Positions 44,765 through 54,306 of a DNA stretch of 64,000 nt are shown here, in pieces. The position numbers and the translations under genes are program-made. This DNA comes from Isoetes taiwanensis (taxonomy: Eukaryota; Streptophyta; Lycopodiopsida; Isoetales; Isoetaceae), in the NCBI GenBank assembly GCA_021234155.1, contig JAJEKV010000147.1, positions 809,910-873,909 of the forward strand. The letters are read 5' to 3'. The notes under the pieces are model-generated. The model was not told the DNA's origin. It saw only the letters and a program-made list of their open reading frames with translations, and searched no databases. The first letter of the stretch is position 1. Every line of letters starts with the position of its first letter.

Positions 44765-46137
44765 TTCTGTGAAGAAACAGGGCTGACTGTAAACCTAGCA
44801 AAAACTAAGATAGTCATCTTTGGTCATAAGAACAGGCATAGACCCTTCAGATACAAGGAAAAAGAAATAGAGGAAGCAACGGAATACAGATATCTAGGGT
44901 ACGATGTGCATGGCACAGGGAAATGGGCCAAAGGAGCAGACGCCAGGTTCCAATCAGCTATAGGGAGCTATTTCAACATGAAGACTTTTTGCAACAAAAG
45001 CAGAATAATTGACTGGGACATCAAATGTTACTTATTCAGTGCAGTGGTAGCCACCACTCAGTTATATGGGGCAGAAGCCTGGGGGCCAGGCCTAAAAGAT
45101 AGAAAATGGAAAAAGCAGGAAGAAATCCTTAGGCAGTGGCACAGACAGGAATTTAAAGTAAGGACAAATACGCCACTGACAATCATGATCCTCGAAACAG
45201 GGCAAAAACCAATGGAGGTGAGAGCATGGGAGAGAACCATAAGGTACTTGATCAGGGACAATGCAGGAGACATTCAAGGGAAATTGTCTAGTATTGCAAT
45301 TACCGAATCAGCAAAATCACACATCCTCATAGGCAGTGGATGGCTTAAAGATGTGGCAAACTGGACCAGGGAGATGGGATTAAACTTGAGCGACCTAATA
45401 AAGGAAGGGCAGTGGAATGAGGAGTGGGAAGACAAAGCCATAAGAGCGTGGCTGGCTGCAAAGACACACAGGACCCAAGACAGCCTGGCTCATGCAAGTT
45501 TTCAACCCAGACCAGCAAATAGGACACCAGATGTATTGGGATAACATACTGGGGAAAACCAGAAGAGACATTCTGGCTAGATTCAGGATGGGAAGTCATG
45601 ACCTAAGAATCGAAAAAGACAGGTGGAGAGGAATAGACAAGGAGGACTGAAAATGCAGAATCTGTGAAGATGGGAGAGTAGAGGATGAGAATCACATGAT
45701 TAATGACTGCCCGATTTACGGAGACATCAGAGACAAATATAGAAGCATAAGATGGGGGCAACCGGTCTGCATTCTGATGACAATAACAGAATCGCTTCGA
45801 GATTTGGCAGACGCGATCCAGAGAATGCTGACCAGACATAGAGAAGTACACAGTGAAAGAGGGTTCGTAATATGGTCCGTACAAAAGCGGGTCATAAAAC
45901 CCCATACAAATTGCTCAGCTAAAAGCTGATTGATAACGACGCATCACTGCACGGCCAAGAAGCCGAGTTAAAGCGGGATGCTGGTAATAAAAGAAAAAAG
46001 TCAGCCTTCAGAAAAGGCTACATCATAACAGCGTGATGTGCTAGTAGCACCCTTTTAGAGAGCTTGACCATGCTACACAAGTCCAGGGGCCTCGCGGCAC
46101 AAGGGACATTAATGTATATTCTATTCTATTCTATTCA
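44765..46137 (+). mobile_element. 5'-truncated non-LTR element F with (ATTCT)n tail
   Basis: Plus-strand frames (main ORF 44906-45544, continuing in other frames to 45929) encode the end of an RT and its C-terminal region: FCEETGLTVNLAKTKIVIFG, YRYLGYDV, LYGAEAWG, then ILARFRMGSHDLRIEKDRW and a zinc cluster CRICEDGRVEDENHMINDCP. This order is typical of non-L1 LINEs such as CR1/Jockey/Tad-like groups rather than plant L1. The 3' end is ATTCTATTCTATTCTATTC (46119-46137) instead of poly(A). Confidence 0.8.
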
Positions 46138-47156
46138 AATCTAATAGATATACTTCAAAGATGCCATGATAAGATTCTATGTATTTTTAACTCTTAATGA
46201 TTTTAATAATGTGTTCAACTCATCATTAAATCAAAACTATGATGGTTATTAAAGTATTGCTTTCTAATTTAAATTTTCACTTTAATCTATTTAGAACTAA
46301 ATTTTTATCTAAGTAGACTTCGTATGATTAAAATGTTAATATTATTTTTAGATATTTTAAGAAGAAAATTTTAGATTGAAATAATTAAATAATTACGTTT
46401 ATGTTTTAACAAAAAAAAAAATAGTATTTTATCGTACTAATAATAAATTGTTCAACAGCTATTATTAAAACCTTAACTTTATCATTTATTAATTTCAACC
46501 TAAAACTTTTCTTAAAATATTTTTAAGAGCATAAAATTCATAAATTGTGAAATTCCCATAATAGGTTTTGAGTCAACCGCTTATCAACCCATCAGATTTC
46601 ATTGAGAAATTATCATGATTGCCAAATTTAGTATTTATTAAATCACTGAAAGTTTAAAAGTTTGTATTCTTAAAATATTTAACTGTAAATAGATTCAAGT
46701 AAAAAAGTTTGGAAAGCAATTTTATTTTTGATAACCATTACGGTTTACATTTAAAGATAAACTTATATAATAAAAAATTGTAAAAAAATTTATCAAGAAG
46801 AATTAAACAATGCATATATTCTTATAAGGGCATCCTTAAAGTGTTATCTATTAAATCTAAATAAGTCCAAGTTTTGTTGAATATGTCACTTTCTTTCCAA
46901 TGCATGTTTCCCCTCTTTATTTTGCTTATTGACCTTTGACTATGAGGATAAAAGATAAGATAAGATAATCATATGTCTTGTAGTTAAGGACATGCAATAT
47001 TGACATAAGTTGGATATAGTTTGAGGTTCGATTTATAAACTCAATTATCTTCTTCTTTTTGATGATGATGACAATGATGTCTATTGCTTGGTTTCTTTAC
47101 AATCCTTAGCTCTGGACATAGTTTTTGTTTTCTGTAACATTCTCGTTCACACTTAT
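46138..47156. other. AT-rich intergenic stretch
   Basis: Very AT-rich, many A/T runs, no frames above chance. No feature supported. Confidence 0.6.
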
Positions 47157-47790
47157 TAATTAACTTACTATAATAAAAAGAAATCCAAATGGGTGTTGAA
47201 GCCATGTGTTTAGTGAAGAATGCTCCTTGATTAAAGGCAAGCCACTTGCAGAAGATTCTAGACGAACCTAGAGCAACAATTCTAATAATAAAAATGCACA
47301 GCTTGAGTGAATTTAATTAATCAATGGCTTGACTAATCCTTTTTGAGGTAATTTAGAACATTTTGGATAATGGCTTGCTTTCTAGAGATAGATTTAGGGT
47401 GAGGAATAAGCTAGCATGGAAACTTGAACAAAGGTCGGCACCAGGCATCAGGGATAATATAGCCTAAACTATAGGCTTAGTAATGCACCAGCTTTAGTGC
47501 ATCATTTAGTATGCGATAAGTAAGGTGGATGTTATAAGTTAATTAAACCATAGCTAAGTGATTGTAGAAGAGGGTCACTCGTCACCGCGTTTTGCCCGCA
47601 GACGTGGTAAAAAATTACCCGACATCCTTGTACACAGTCGCTCTTCGTTGTATTTTTTGTGTGGTTCATCCAGGTGGTAGCCTATTATCGACCGGGATGT
47701 AGCCGCGTTTATAGACAATCTGATTGCGTTCCAAAAAGCCCGCCCAAACCTTTGAAAATTCAGTAGCTTCAATGCATGCAAGCTTGAATT
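47157..47790 (+). repeat. inverted-repeat arm, left
   Basis: About 630 bp found in reverse complement at 61135-62074, with a few percent visible difference and two extra insertions in the right copy. Arms begin TTAATTAACTTACTATAATA on the outside. The spacing of 13 kb is too large for a MITE. It could be two copies of one repeat family in opposite orientation or ends of a large element. Flanking bases do not show a matching TSD. Confidence 0.85.
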
Positions 47791-47805
47791 GGTAGATAGA
47801 CCAAC

Positions 47806-48240
47806 CTACTTTTTTCGAAATGGAGTGGATTTGGAATCTAAGATTGTTTGAATTTGCCCCGATCGAAAAATTCCATACAAAGTGCTTCGTGGTGGAACTT
47901 TCTTCTTGTAACAGAAAAAATCATCTTCGTGGTGTAACACTGGTCGAACATGATCCATGGTAATTATGAGCCCATCAGAGCCCCTGCTGGTTCCAAGAGG
48001 GTTAGGGCAAAGTGTCAAAGGAAGAGGGGGGTGGAGCATACCCCAAATAAAACTCATTTCATTTAAGTCTCCTCCATTGTAGAGCGGCGAATGAACGGAA
48101 CAACAGATGCTGGACATCTTGGAAGAGTATGGCGAATATGGTATTCTATTAAAGAGGCTTGTAGGACGTGTAGCATACTTGACTCGATCATAAGGGACTG
48201 GCAGTATAGACGGATTACTCATAAACAGAAGCACCCCCAT
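47806..48240 (-). CDS. unrecognised ORF fragment
   Basis: 144-codon minus-strand frame, with in-frame open sequence directly before the pogo-like transposase. Includes GMLHPPLPLTLCPNPLG and TMDHVRPVLHHEDDFF. Composition looks coding-like, but I do not recognise it. It may be a remnant of an organellar or transposon gene, and no conclusion should rest on it. Confidence 0.25.
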   Translation of the reverse strand: MGVLLFMSNPSILPVPYDRVKYATRPTSLFNRIPYSPYSSKMSSICCSVHSPLYNGGDLNEMSFIWGMLHPPLPLTLCPNPLGTSRGSDGLIITMDHVRPVLHHEDDFFCYKKKVPPRSTLYGIFRSGQIQTILDSKSTPFRKK

Positions 48241-48245
48241 ATTAA

Positions 48246-49290
48246 GTTATGAGCAAGAAAAGGAACTTATTGCATGGGCATTGTACAGGGAAGCAACGGG
48301 GATATGGATTACCATTGGCACAGTAAAGGAGCTAACAATGGCAAGACCACCACGAAAACTGGGTTGCCAAGGAACAAATGGTGGAAGTTATTCAAGCAAA
48401 GGCATCCAGAGATATCTTTCAGGAGTGCACAAAGTTTAGAAAGAGCCGGGGCAATGGCCATGAACCAGCAGAATTTGGATATATTCTACATGGGCCTTAA
48501 ACAGATTTATCAGGAATTCCCATTCCCTGCATCCAGGATTTAGAATGCTGATGAGATAGGTATACAGGCAGGCAAGGTCAGGGGTTTGAAGATCATAGCT
48601 AGGAAAGGTGCCCAGGTTAGAGGATGGGTCCTAGTATGTGTTTATGTTGAAGGGTTTAGGCTGCCAAATTTGTACATATTTAAGGGGAAAGGAATGAAGG
48701 TTGACTACCATAGGCATGAGGAAGAAGTTGTCCAAACAATGCGGCCTAATGCATGGATGACTGCAAAGCTGTTCAAGTCATGGCTGACTCACTTTCAATC
48801 CAGAGTTCCAGGGGTTGTATCACCACAAAGGCCACGTCTAATCCTACTAGATGGACACATTAGTCATGTGAGCTTAGAAGTTATTCTGAATGCCAAAGAA
48901 CAAGGCATCCATTTTGCTTTGCTTCCAGACCATACCTTTCCTAGTTACAACCCTTGGATGTTGCATGTTTTGCTCCTTTCAAGGCTATCTTCAAGAGGAT
49001 GAGAGCAAAATACATGGTCGTGATGGGTAGGTAGGAACATAAAAGAGAGGAAATTGCTGAGATAATATCTAATTCAATTGAGGCAGGATTGACTCCAAAA
49101 AACATAAAGGCCGGCTTCTTGGCGACTGGAATATTTTTTTTAAACTGCTCTAAGATCAAAGCATCCACAATTGTAGGGCCATATAATCAGGCTTTTGATC
49201 AAAGAGAAGGGTCAAGTGTTGGTTCAATATCCTGAGGAAGAGGGAGATGATGAAGGGAGTGAGGATAATGAGTAGCAATGTGATGAAATA
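48246..49290 (+). pseudogene. pogo-like (DDE) transposase
   Basis: Plus-strand remnant of a Tc1/mariner-superfamily pogo-type transposase. It starts within the CENP-B-type HTH (EQEKELIAWALYREATG), then WWKLFKQRHPEISFR, a DDE core with NADEIG (first Asp, preceded by an in-frame TAG at 48541-48543) and LILLDGHISHVSLEVI (second Asp), and the third region near 48930-48960, LPDHT followed by a frameshift, then FAPFKAIFKRMRAKY. The DNA-binding N-terminus is incomplete, and TAG and frame errors show it is dead. No terminal repeats identified. Confidence 0.85.
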
Positions 49291-49422
49291 CCCACACAAT
49301 GCAGGATGATGAAGTTGACCATTATGAGGTATGAGGTTCTTAATCTTGGGCATCAAAGTCAACATGGGGAGCACATATCAGAGGGTTTCCGTCATTTTCT
49401 GGCATTACCCACAATTCAAGCG

Positions 49423-49493
49423 ACTCGGGTCAGATCGCGCAAAACGCGTCTGCATTCGCGACGCAGGGGCCATCGGCGCGGTGTGACCCGAGT
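49423..49493. other. GC-rich imperfect palindrome
   Basis: ACTCGGGTCA pairs with TGACCCGAGT at 49484-49493, and inner GATCGCGC and GCGCGGTG add further pairing. CpG-rich in an AT-rich neighbourhood. It could be the terminal hairpin of a DNA transposon or a regulatory stem. Confidence 0.75.
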
Positions 49494-49735
49494 GGATTGA
49501 CTTTGACCCAGAATTTAATTTAAAGGCAAAATTTTACACTGATATTAATATTAATAATAAGAACATTTTAACTACAATATGAATGGTTTTACAACAATTC
49601 GATTTATACAGAAAGCACTTTTATACATATAAGAAATTGATTTACACAGGAAGTACTTTTATAGATATAAGAATTTGACTTACACAAAAGATAGTTCTAT
49701 ATGTATAATTTAACTAAGTACAAAATGGGAAGCTT

Positions 49736-50467
49736 CTAAAGCTTCTCCTTATGGATCCTCCTGGCCAGATGGAGATCCTTGGGCATTACTGTCACCCTCT
49801 TCGCGTGGATAGCGCACAAGTTGCCCTCTTCGAAAAGCTGGACCAGCTCTGCCTCTGCTGCTTCTTGCAGGGATCGGACCGTTAGGGGTGTGACCCTATA
49901 ATCGGTTCGGAACTCCTGCATAATCTCCCAGAGGAGCCGCTCGAACGATGCCTTCCAAATCAGGAGATTAGTGCACTGCTGGAAGTGCCTAATCTCCTTA
50001 AATACGCGGGCGTGCTTCGAATTAGGCTCGTGGTGGACCTTCTTCGGTGGCTCCGACCGTGGTGGCGGTAGCTTCGGCTGGTTCTTCAGCCTCCCATCCT
50101 TGACGTACTTCTGTATGTTCTGCTTGCAATACCAGTCATTGTACTTCCTCCACCTGTGAAGGTACTCTTGGTATGTCTTCTTCCTTCTCTGGAACTCGCG
50201 GTCCTGCTTCAGTATAAACTCACGTTCCCCTACCTTTTGCTTCTTCACTGCCTTCGGTGGCTTGGGCCACTTCGGGTAGGGTGGACGGGCGTCGGGGTTA
50301 GATGTTTCCCCGGCGTTCTCCTCGAGCTCATCCTCCTCCAGCCCACCGCTTCCTTCTTCCTCGTTCTCCTCCTCCTCCTTCTCCTCATCGGTTGCCTCCC
50401 AACAGGGTTTTGGTAGAGCCTGTTCTTTTATATGGGGTCGAGGTCTAGGGCCCCGTGATGTTCCTCG
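49736..50467 (-). CDS. histone-H3-fold ORF with long acidic N-terminal tail
   Basis: Minus-strand ORF of about 240 codons, open from 50467 to the stop at 49736-49738. The last 95 residues are a complete histone H3 fold: [74 protein letters not shown]. Loop 1 has the length of canonical H3, not the longer loop usual in CENH3. Upstream are about 145 residues quite unlike the H3 tail: an acidic Glu-rich run, Pro-rich segments, and a Trp/Tyr-rich stretch ([18 protein letters not shown]). No ATG occurs in frame before the stop at 50468, where a LINE fragment abuts, so the true start is missing or in another exon. Could be a divergent H3 variant or a pseudogene under decay. The fold itself is undisturbed. 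Confidence 0.65.
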   Translation of the reverse strand, partial: RGTSRGPRPRPHIKEQALPKPCWEATDEEKEEEENEEEGSGGLEEDELEENAGETSNPDARPPYPKWPKPPKAVKKQKVGEREFILKQDREFQRRKKTYQEYLHRWRKYNDWYCKQNIQKYVKDGRLKNQPKLPPPRSEPPKKVHHEPNSKHARVFKEIRHFQQCTNLLIWKASFERLLWEIMQEFRTDYRVTPLTVRSLQEAAEAELVQLFEEGNLCAIHAKRVTVMPKDLHLARRIHKEKL

Positions 50468-51430
50468 CTACCTGGAATGACTTGGAGAAGTATCAGAAAG
50501 CCTTTTTGGCTCGAGCCTTGAGGGTGAAGCCGATATCAGATCTTATTGCAGGAGACAGATTTCTTGATCGGCATATCATCTACTTTCAGAAGATGATCAC
50601 TATGGACGATGATCGTCTTCCTAGCCTAGCTTGTACCATGGCAATGTGGCCACAACTCTTCAAGGCCCGTTGGAAGGAAAAGCGAGCTCAATGGCTCGCT
50701 AGATGGAATTTACAGGAGCACATGTGCATACAGGTGCAAAAAGAGGTAGGTCGCCACAGATTGAGGCAATACCTTCATGCTTGCTTCCTCAGAAAGCTTT
50801 GGGATGCCAATGCTCTTGAATAGGTCAAGACAATATATTACCAGCGCCATGTAAACCTTACATTGGAACGGGGCCCTCAATGCTACTCGCATATCCATCT
50901 GCCTAAGAAAAAGCACAGATTCATTGCCTCGATTCGCATGGATGCACACCGTTTCCAAATTGAGATAGGGAGATGGATTAGGGAGCCAGGGCAGGACAAA
51001 CTCTATCGATGATGCCAAATAGAAGCTGTTGAGGATGAGTGTCATACTCTACAAGATTGTTCGGCGTATGATCAAATCCGGGCACGCTATGCTGAACTAG
51101 TCAGGCCTGCCCAGCCATTACATGTGATACTAAGCACGGCATCAGTTCGGATGCTGGGATAAAACCTTCAGGAGGTTATGGATGTGCGAGATCAGCTATA
51201 TCCCTTGACACTCACCTGACTTGTATGTGCATTATACAATATGTGTATTTGTATAGCTTGAAACCACTCTTATTACTGCCACAGTTTTTCCCTCAAAAAC
51301 CATTTGGAGCGGGGGTCTTTTAACCCAGGCAGTAATAAGTTTGCTGCACTCTCTTTTGGGTCCCATAGGTCGATTGGTCTCCGTGGACAATACAAACTAT
51401 GCTATTCTATTCTATTCTATTATATTCTAT
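50450..51430 (+). mobile_element. 5'-truncated non-LTR element G with (TTCTA)n tail
   Basis: Plus-strand frames 50455-50823 and onward to about 51220 encode the C-terminal part of a LINE ORF2: [65 protein letters not shown]. The arrangement matches element F but with low identity. In-frame stops are present. The 3' end is CTATTCTATTCTATTATATTCTATC (51400-51425). Confidence 0.75.
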
Positions 51431-52431
51431 CTATAGTGAAAATATGACAATTTTAGTGTTCTAGTTCCATGCTTTTAGTCTCTACCTATATATTTGCTTT
51501 TCGATTATCAGCATGCCTAGAGTAAGGAATCTAAACATGTACATTATCTTCTAGTTCATTCCCTATTCAATTTCGAACATGCAAGATCCACGTAGCAGAC
51601 TCCAAATCTTGCCCAATTAAAATTTCACAAACAAATTATAATGTATAGGGGAAGTTGCCCTTCTTCCACCCACTCCCCTTCAATGGCCCACTTTTTGCCC
51701 CTTAATTGCCCACTTTTTACCCTTTAATAGCCTGCCTTTGCCCTTTAATAGCCTACATTAAGAACAATTCGAAATTGAGTTAGATGCATGGTCTATTATC
51801 TTCTGAAATGGTGAGAATGAGGGCTTACATAAGATTTAGTATAGTTTTGGAAGGTACTGGTATGCTAAGAACGTACAAAACTAACGTAAAAAATTAGGGT
51901 TTGGGCTTTTTAATGTCTTGGGTTGTTTTTTTTTTCCTTTATACGTTCTGTCTATATAGAAAGCCACGGTTCTTATTTTCGTTCGCAAGGCCGATAGTGT
52001 AGAGATGGCTTTGAGCAGGCCGGCGTGGAGATGGCGCAAGCAGATGGGCGTGGGGAAGGCAGCAAAGTAGAGCAAGGCAGAACGGATTTTGCAAAAAAGT
52101 TTGCAGGGATGCAAGGATTTTTGCATGATGCACGGATTCTTGTAGGGATGATTACTCTGTGAGCCCTATATTTAATTCCAACAGACAAAGCTTCTGAATC
52201 AAAATAGCAAGCCTTAGAGGAAGATTTTATATGCCAGGACGCTCTTGTTATTAGTCACAGGATTAACATTTTTCAGGCAGATTCTTTGTCATATGGCAGA
52301 AGCTACATTGGCAATGTATTTTTTTTATGGAATTCCTTTGTCATCGATGAATAGCAGTTTAGAAAGTGCACAAATGATTTCTTATTTGTTCTTTTGTTGC
52401 TTGCTTGCATTGTTTCTTCATGTTTGTGTTG

Positions 52432-52462
<31 letters not shown>

Positions 52463-52746
52463 TAGGATTTGGATCTGATTTAAGTCGGTGGGGTTCAAAT
52501 CCCCTTGTTTCCTAAGGCATAATGCTGTAAATTCGGGTGTTGCATTGTATTAACTTCAGGATATGTTGAGATTATATGAGAGGTTAGTCGTTGTGAACTA
52601 CTGGAGCACTACATTGTTCCTGCCTGTTGCTTGTACTGTTTTTGCAATTCTGTTGCTCTGGTAGATCCTTATAGCTGTCAGGTAGCGTCATTCATATTTT
52701 CATTGTATGTATCGAGTTGCGTACATTGACTTCTATTATGTACTAC
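51431..52746. other. gene-free stretch with minisatellite and poly(T)
   Basis: No gene supported. A 21-22 bp tandem repeat (GCCCACTTTTTGCCCCTTAAT-like, four units) lies at 51677-51770. A 26-base poly(T) at 52437-52463 is followed by GGTTCAAATCCCC, which resembles an RNA polymerase III B box. This may be a SINE fragment. Confidence 0.55.
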
Positions 52747-52857
52747 GTAATGCACGCCTGGAAAAGATTCCGGCGTATAATGTTTCGAGGCGGCGCACGA
52801 ACGGCAGAGCGCCGCCGAGAAAAATTAGACGCCGGAATCTTGACAAACATGCATTAC
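52747..52857. other. three-step 110-nt hairpin
   Basis: GTAATGCA (52747) pairs with TGCATTAC (52850), AAGATTCCGGCGT (52764) with ACGCCGGAATCTT (52829), and GGCGGCGC (52789) with GCGCCGCC (52809), all perfect and in nested order. The intervening bases make small bulges. The structure resembles a foldback MITE end or a miRNA-type precursor, and I cannot tell which. Confidence 0.85.
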
Positions 52858-52861
52858 GGGA

Positions 52862-53632
52862 CGTAATACACAGATGGTTTAAATTTCCACACAAATTTGT
52901 GACGCCTGCGCCTTCTTCTCCTCTATCTTGCTCTGTTCCGACAAAGTCCTTGTGCCAAATCCTAAAATAGAGAAGGCTGATGGTTCAAAGAGTGGCCATG
53001 CCACATTCGGAGCATCCAAATCCGTCGCCTTTGACCCCAAGAAAGACAAAAAAAAAAGAGCCAAAGTTGCTGTAGCAGAAATTGAATAGAAAATGATAAT
53101 GTTGAAGCTTCGGCAGATCTGGAGCAGAACAAGAAATTATACCATTAAAGCTTGGCCGATTTTTCTACCTGCAGGTATTGCTGAGGAAAGGCAACTCACA
53201 GAGTCACGATCACATCATCTGTAGTTTCTGCAACAACGGCATAGTAGCTTGCATGAAAGATAGATACTGAAACTACCTCTTTTCCCTTGCTCAAAAGCAC
53301 TGTTCTTCATGCTATTATAAAAACTATGGCTTCAACCTGACCTCTGCAAAAGGATTGAGCCCCCAGAACCTCTTCAACCGACCTCCGTGGTCATATCAGG
53401 CCCGCTTCTTGGCCCCTGTTTCTTGGGCGTGGGCGACGGGCCGTAATGGCTCCTTGTTTTCTTGGCTATGGCGGCGTGACTATGGCTGAGCCCTGTTTCT
53501 TGGATGCCGTAGAAGGGCAAGAAGGCAAGAAGGCTGGGGGCTAAGCGGCACCGCTCCAGAAAATGCGCAAAGATTTTCTGCCGTATAAAATAAAAGGAAT
53601 ATACACGTAATTTGAACCATCCGTGTATTACG
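52862..53632. repeat. 24-bp inverted repeat spaced 0.72 kb
   Basis: 52862-52885 is the reverse complement of 53609-53632 with two mismatches (CGTAATACACxGATGGTTxAAATT). The left copy directly follows the three-step hairpin. Together they suggest one foldback element. No reliable TSD. Confidence 0.7.
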
Positions 53633-53989
53633 GTTTTGACAATTATATGCTAAGGTGGAAAATGCAGTTCAACCCAATCTTGATTTCTATTCAACAGTTG
53701 TGGTTGTTGGAGAGAGAATATGACACGGCATATTCCCTTCTTCAATGACAGTTGTAGATCAATGAAAGTCAAGTGTGAGCATTCAATGGTCCATTGGAGG
53801 GCTTTTGATGGTCCATTGAAGGGCATTTGATAATCTATGGAGGTTAAAATAACCATACAACTTAAAATCTGAATAGCAAGCTTCCAACTTGTCGAAACGA
53901 CTCGTGCTTAGTATCAATTAAGAGCAAAACAAACTCATCGTAGTAAACAAATTTTTGCCTAAGTTGGCGCTTTATGGGCACCTTCCCTT

Positions 53990-54050
53990 AATGGCTAGTC
54001 TATTGGGTTAGCAATTAAGAGATCTTGTGTTCGTCTCTCGGAGTCCGTTA
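53990..54050 (+). other. weak tRNA-like segment
   Basis: ATGGCTAGTCTATTGGGTTAGC followed after 20 bases by TTGTGTTCGTCTC has the order of an A and B box but several mismatches. Possibly a decayed SINE head. Confidence 0.25.
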
Positions 54051-54306
54051 TATGTCCTCATGGAAGCTGCCAATGTGACATGACCAATGTGGCATAACGT
54101 AAAGAATGTGCCATCTTCACATTTTTAATTGGATACTTTAGTCACGCTTTCGCCAGAAAACGCCCTAAATTACTACTATTTATATTTATTATTTGCACCT
54201 GCGATAGAATCTATTTGGAAAATTTTGAGATTTTTCTTTGTTTTGTGTTTTGAAATGCGAAACTGGCGGCAGAATTAGGTTAAAATGAAGTGGGCTTGAA
54301 AGGGCT
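54051..54306 (+). promoter_or_regulatory. upstream region of the TQ-rich gene
   Basis: The 130 bases before the ATG contain TATTTATATTTATTA near 54180 as a possible TATA region, and the motifs TTTCGCCAGAAAACGCCC and CTGGCGGC, which partly resemble E2F sites. Offered as a lead only. Confidence 0.3.
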
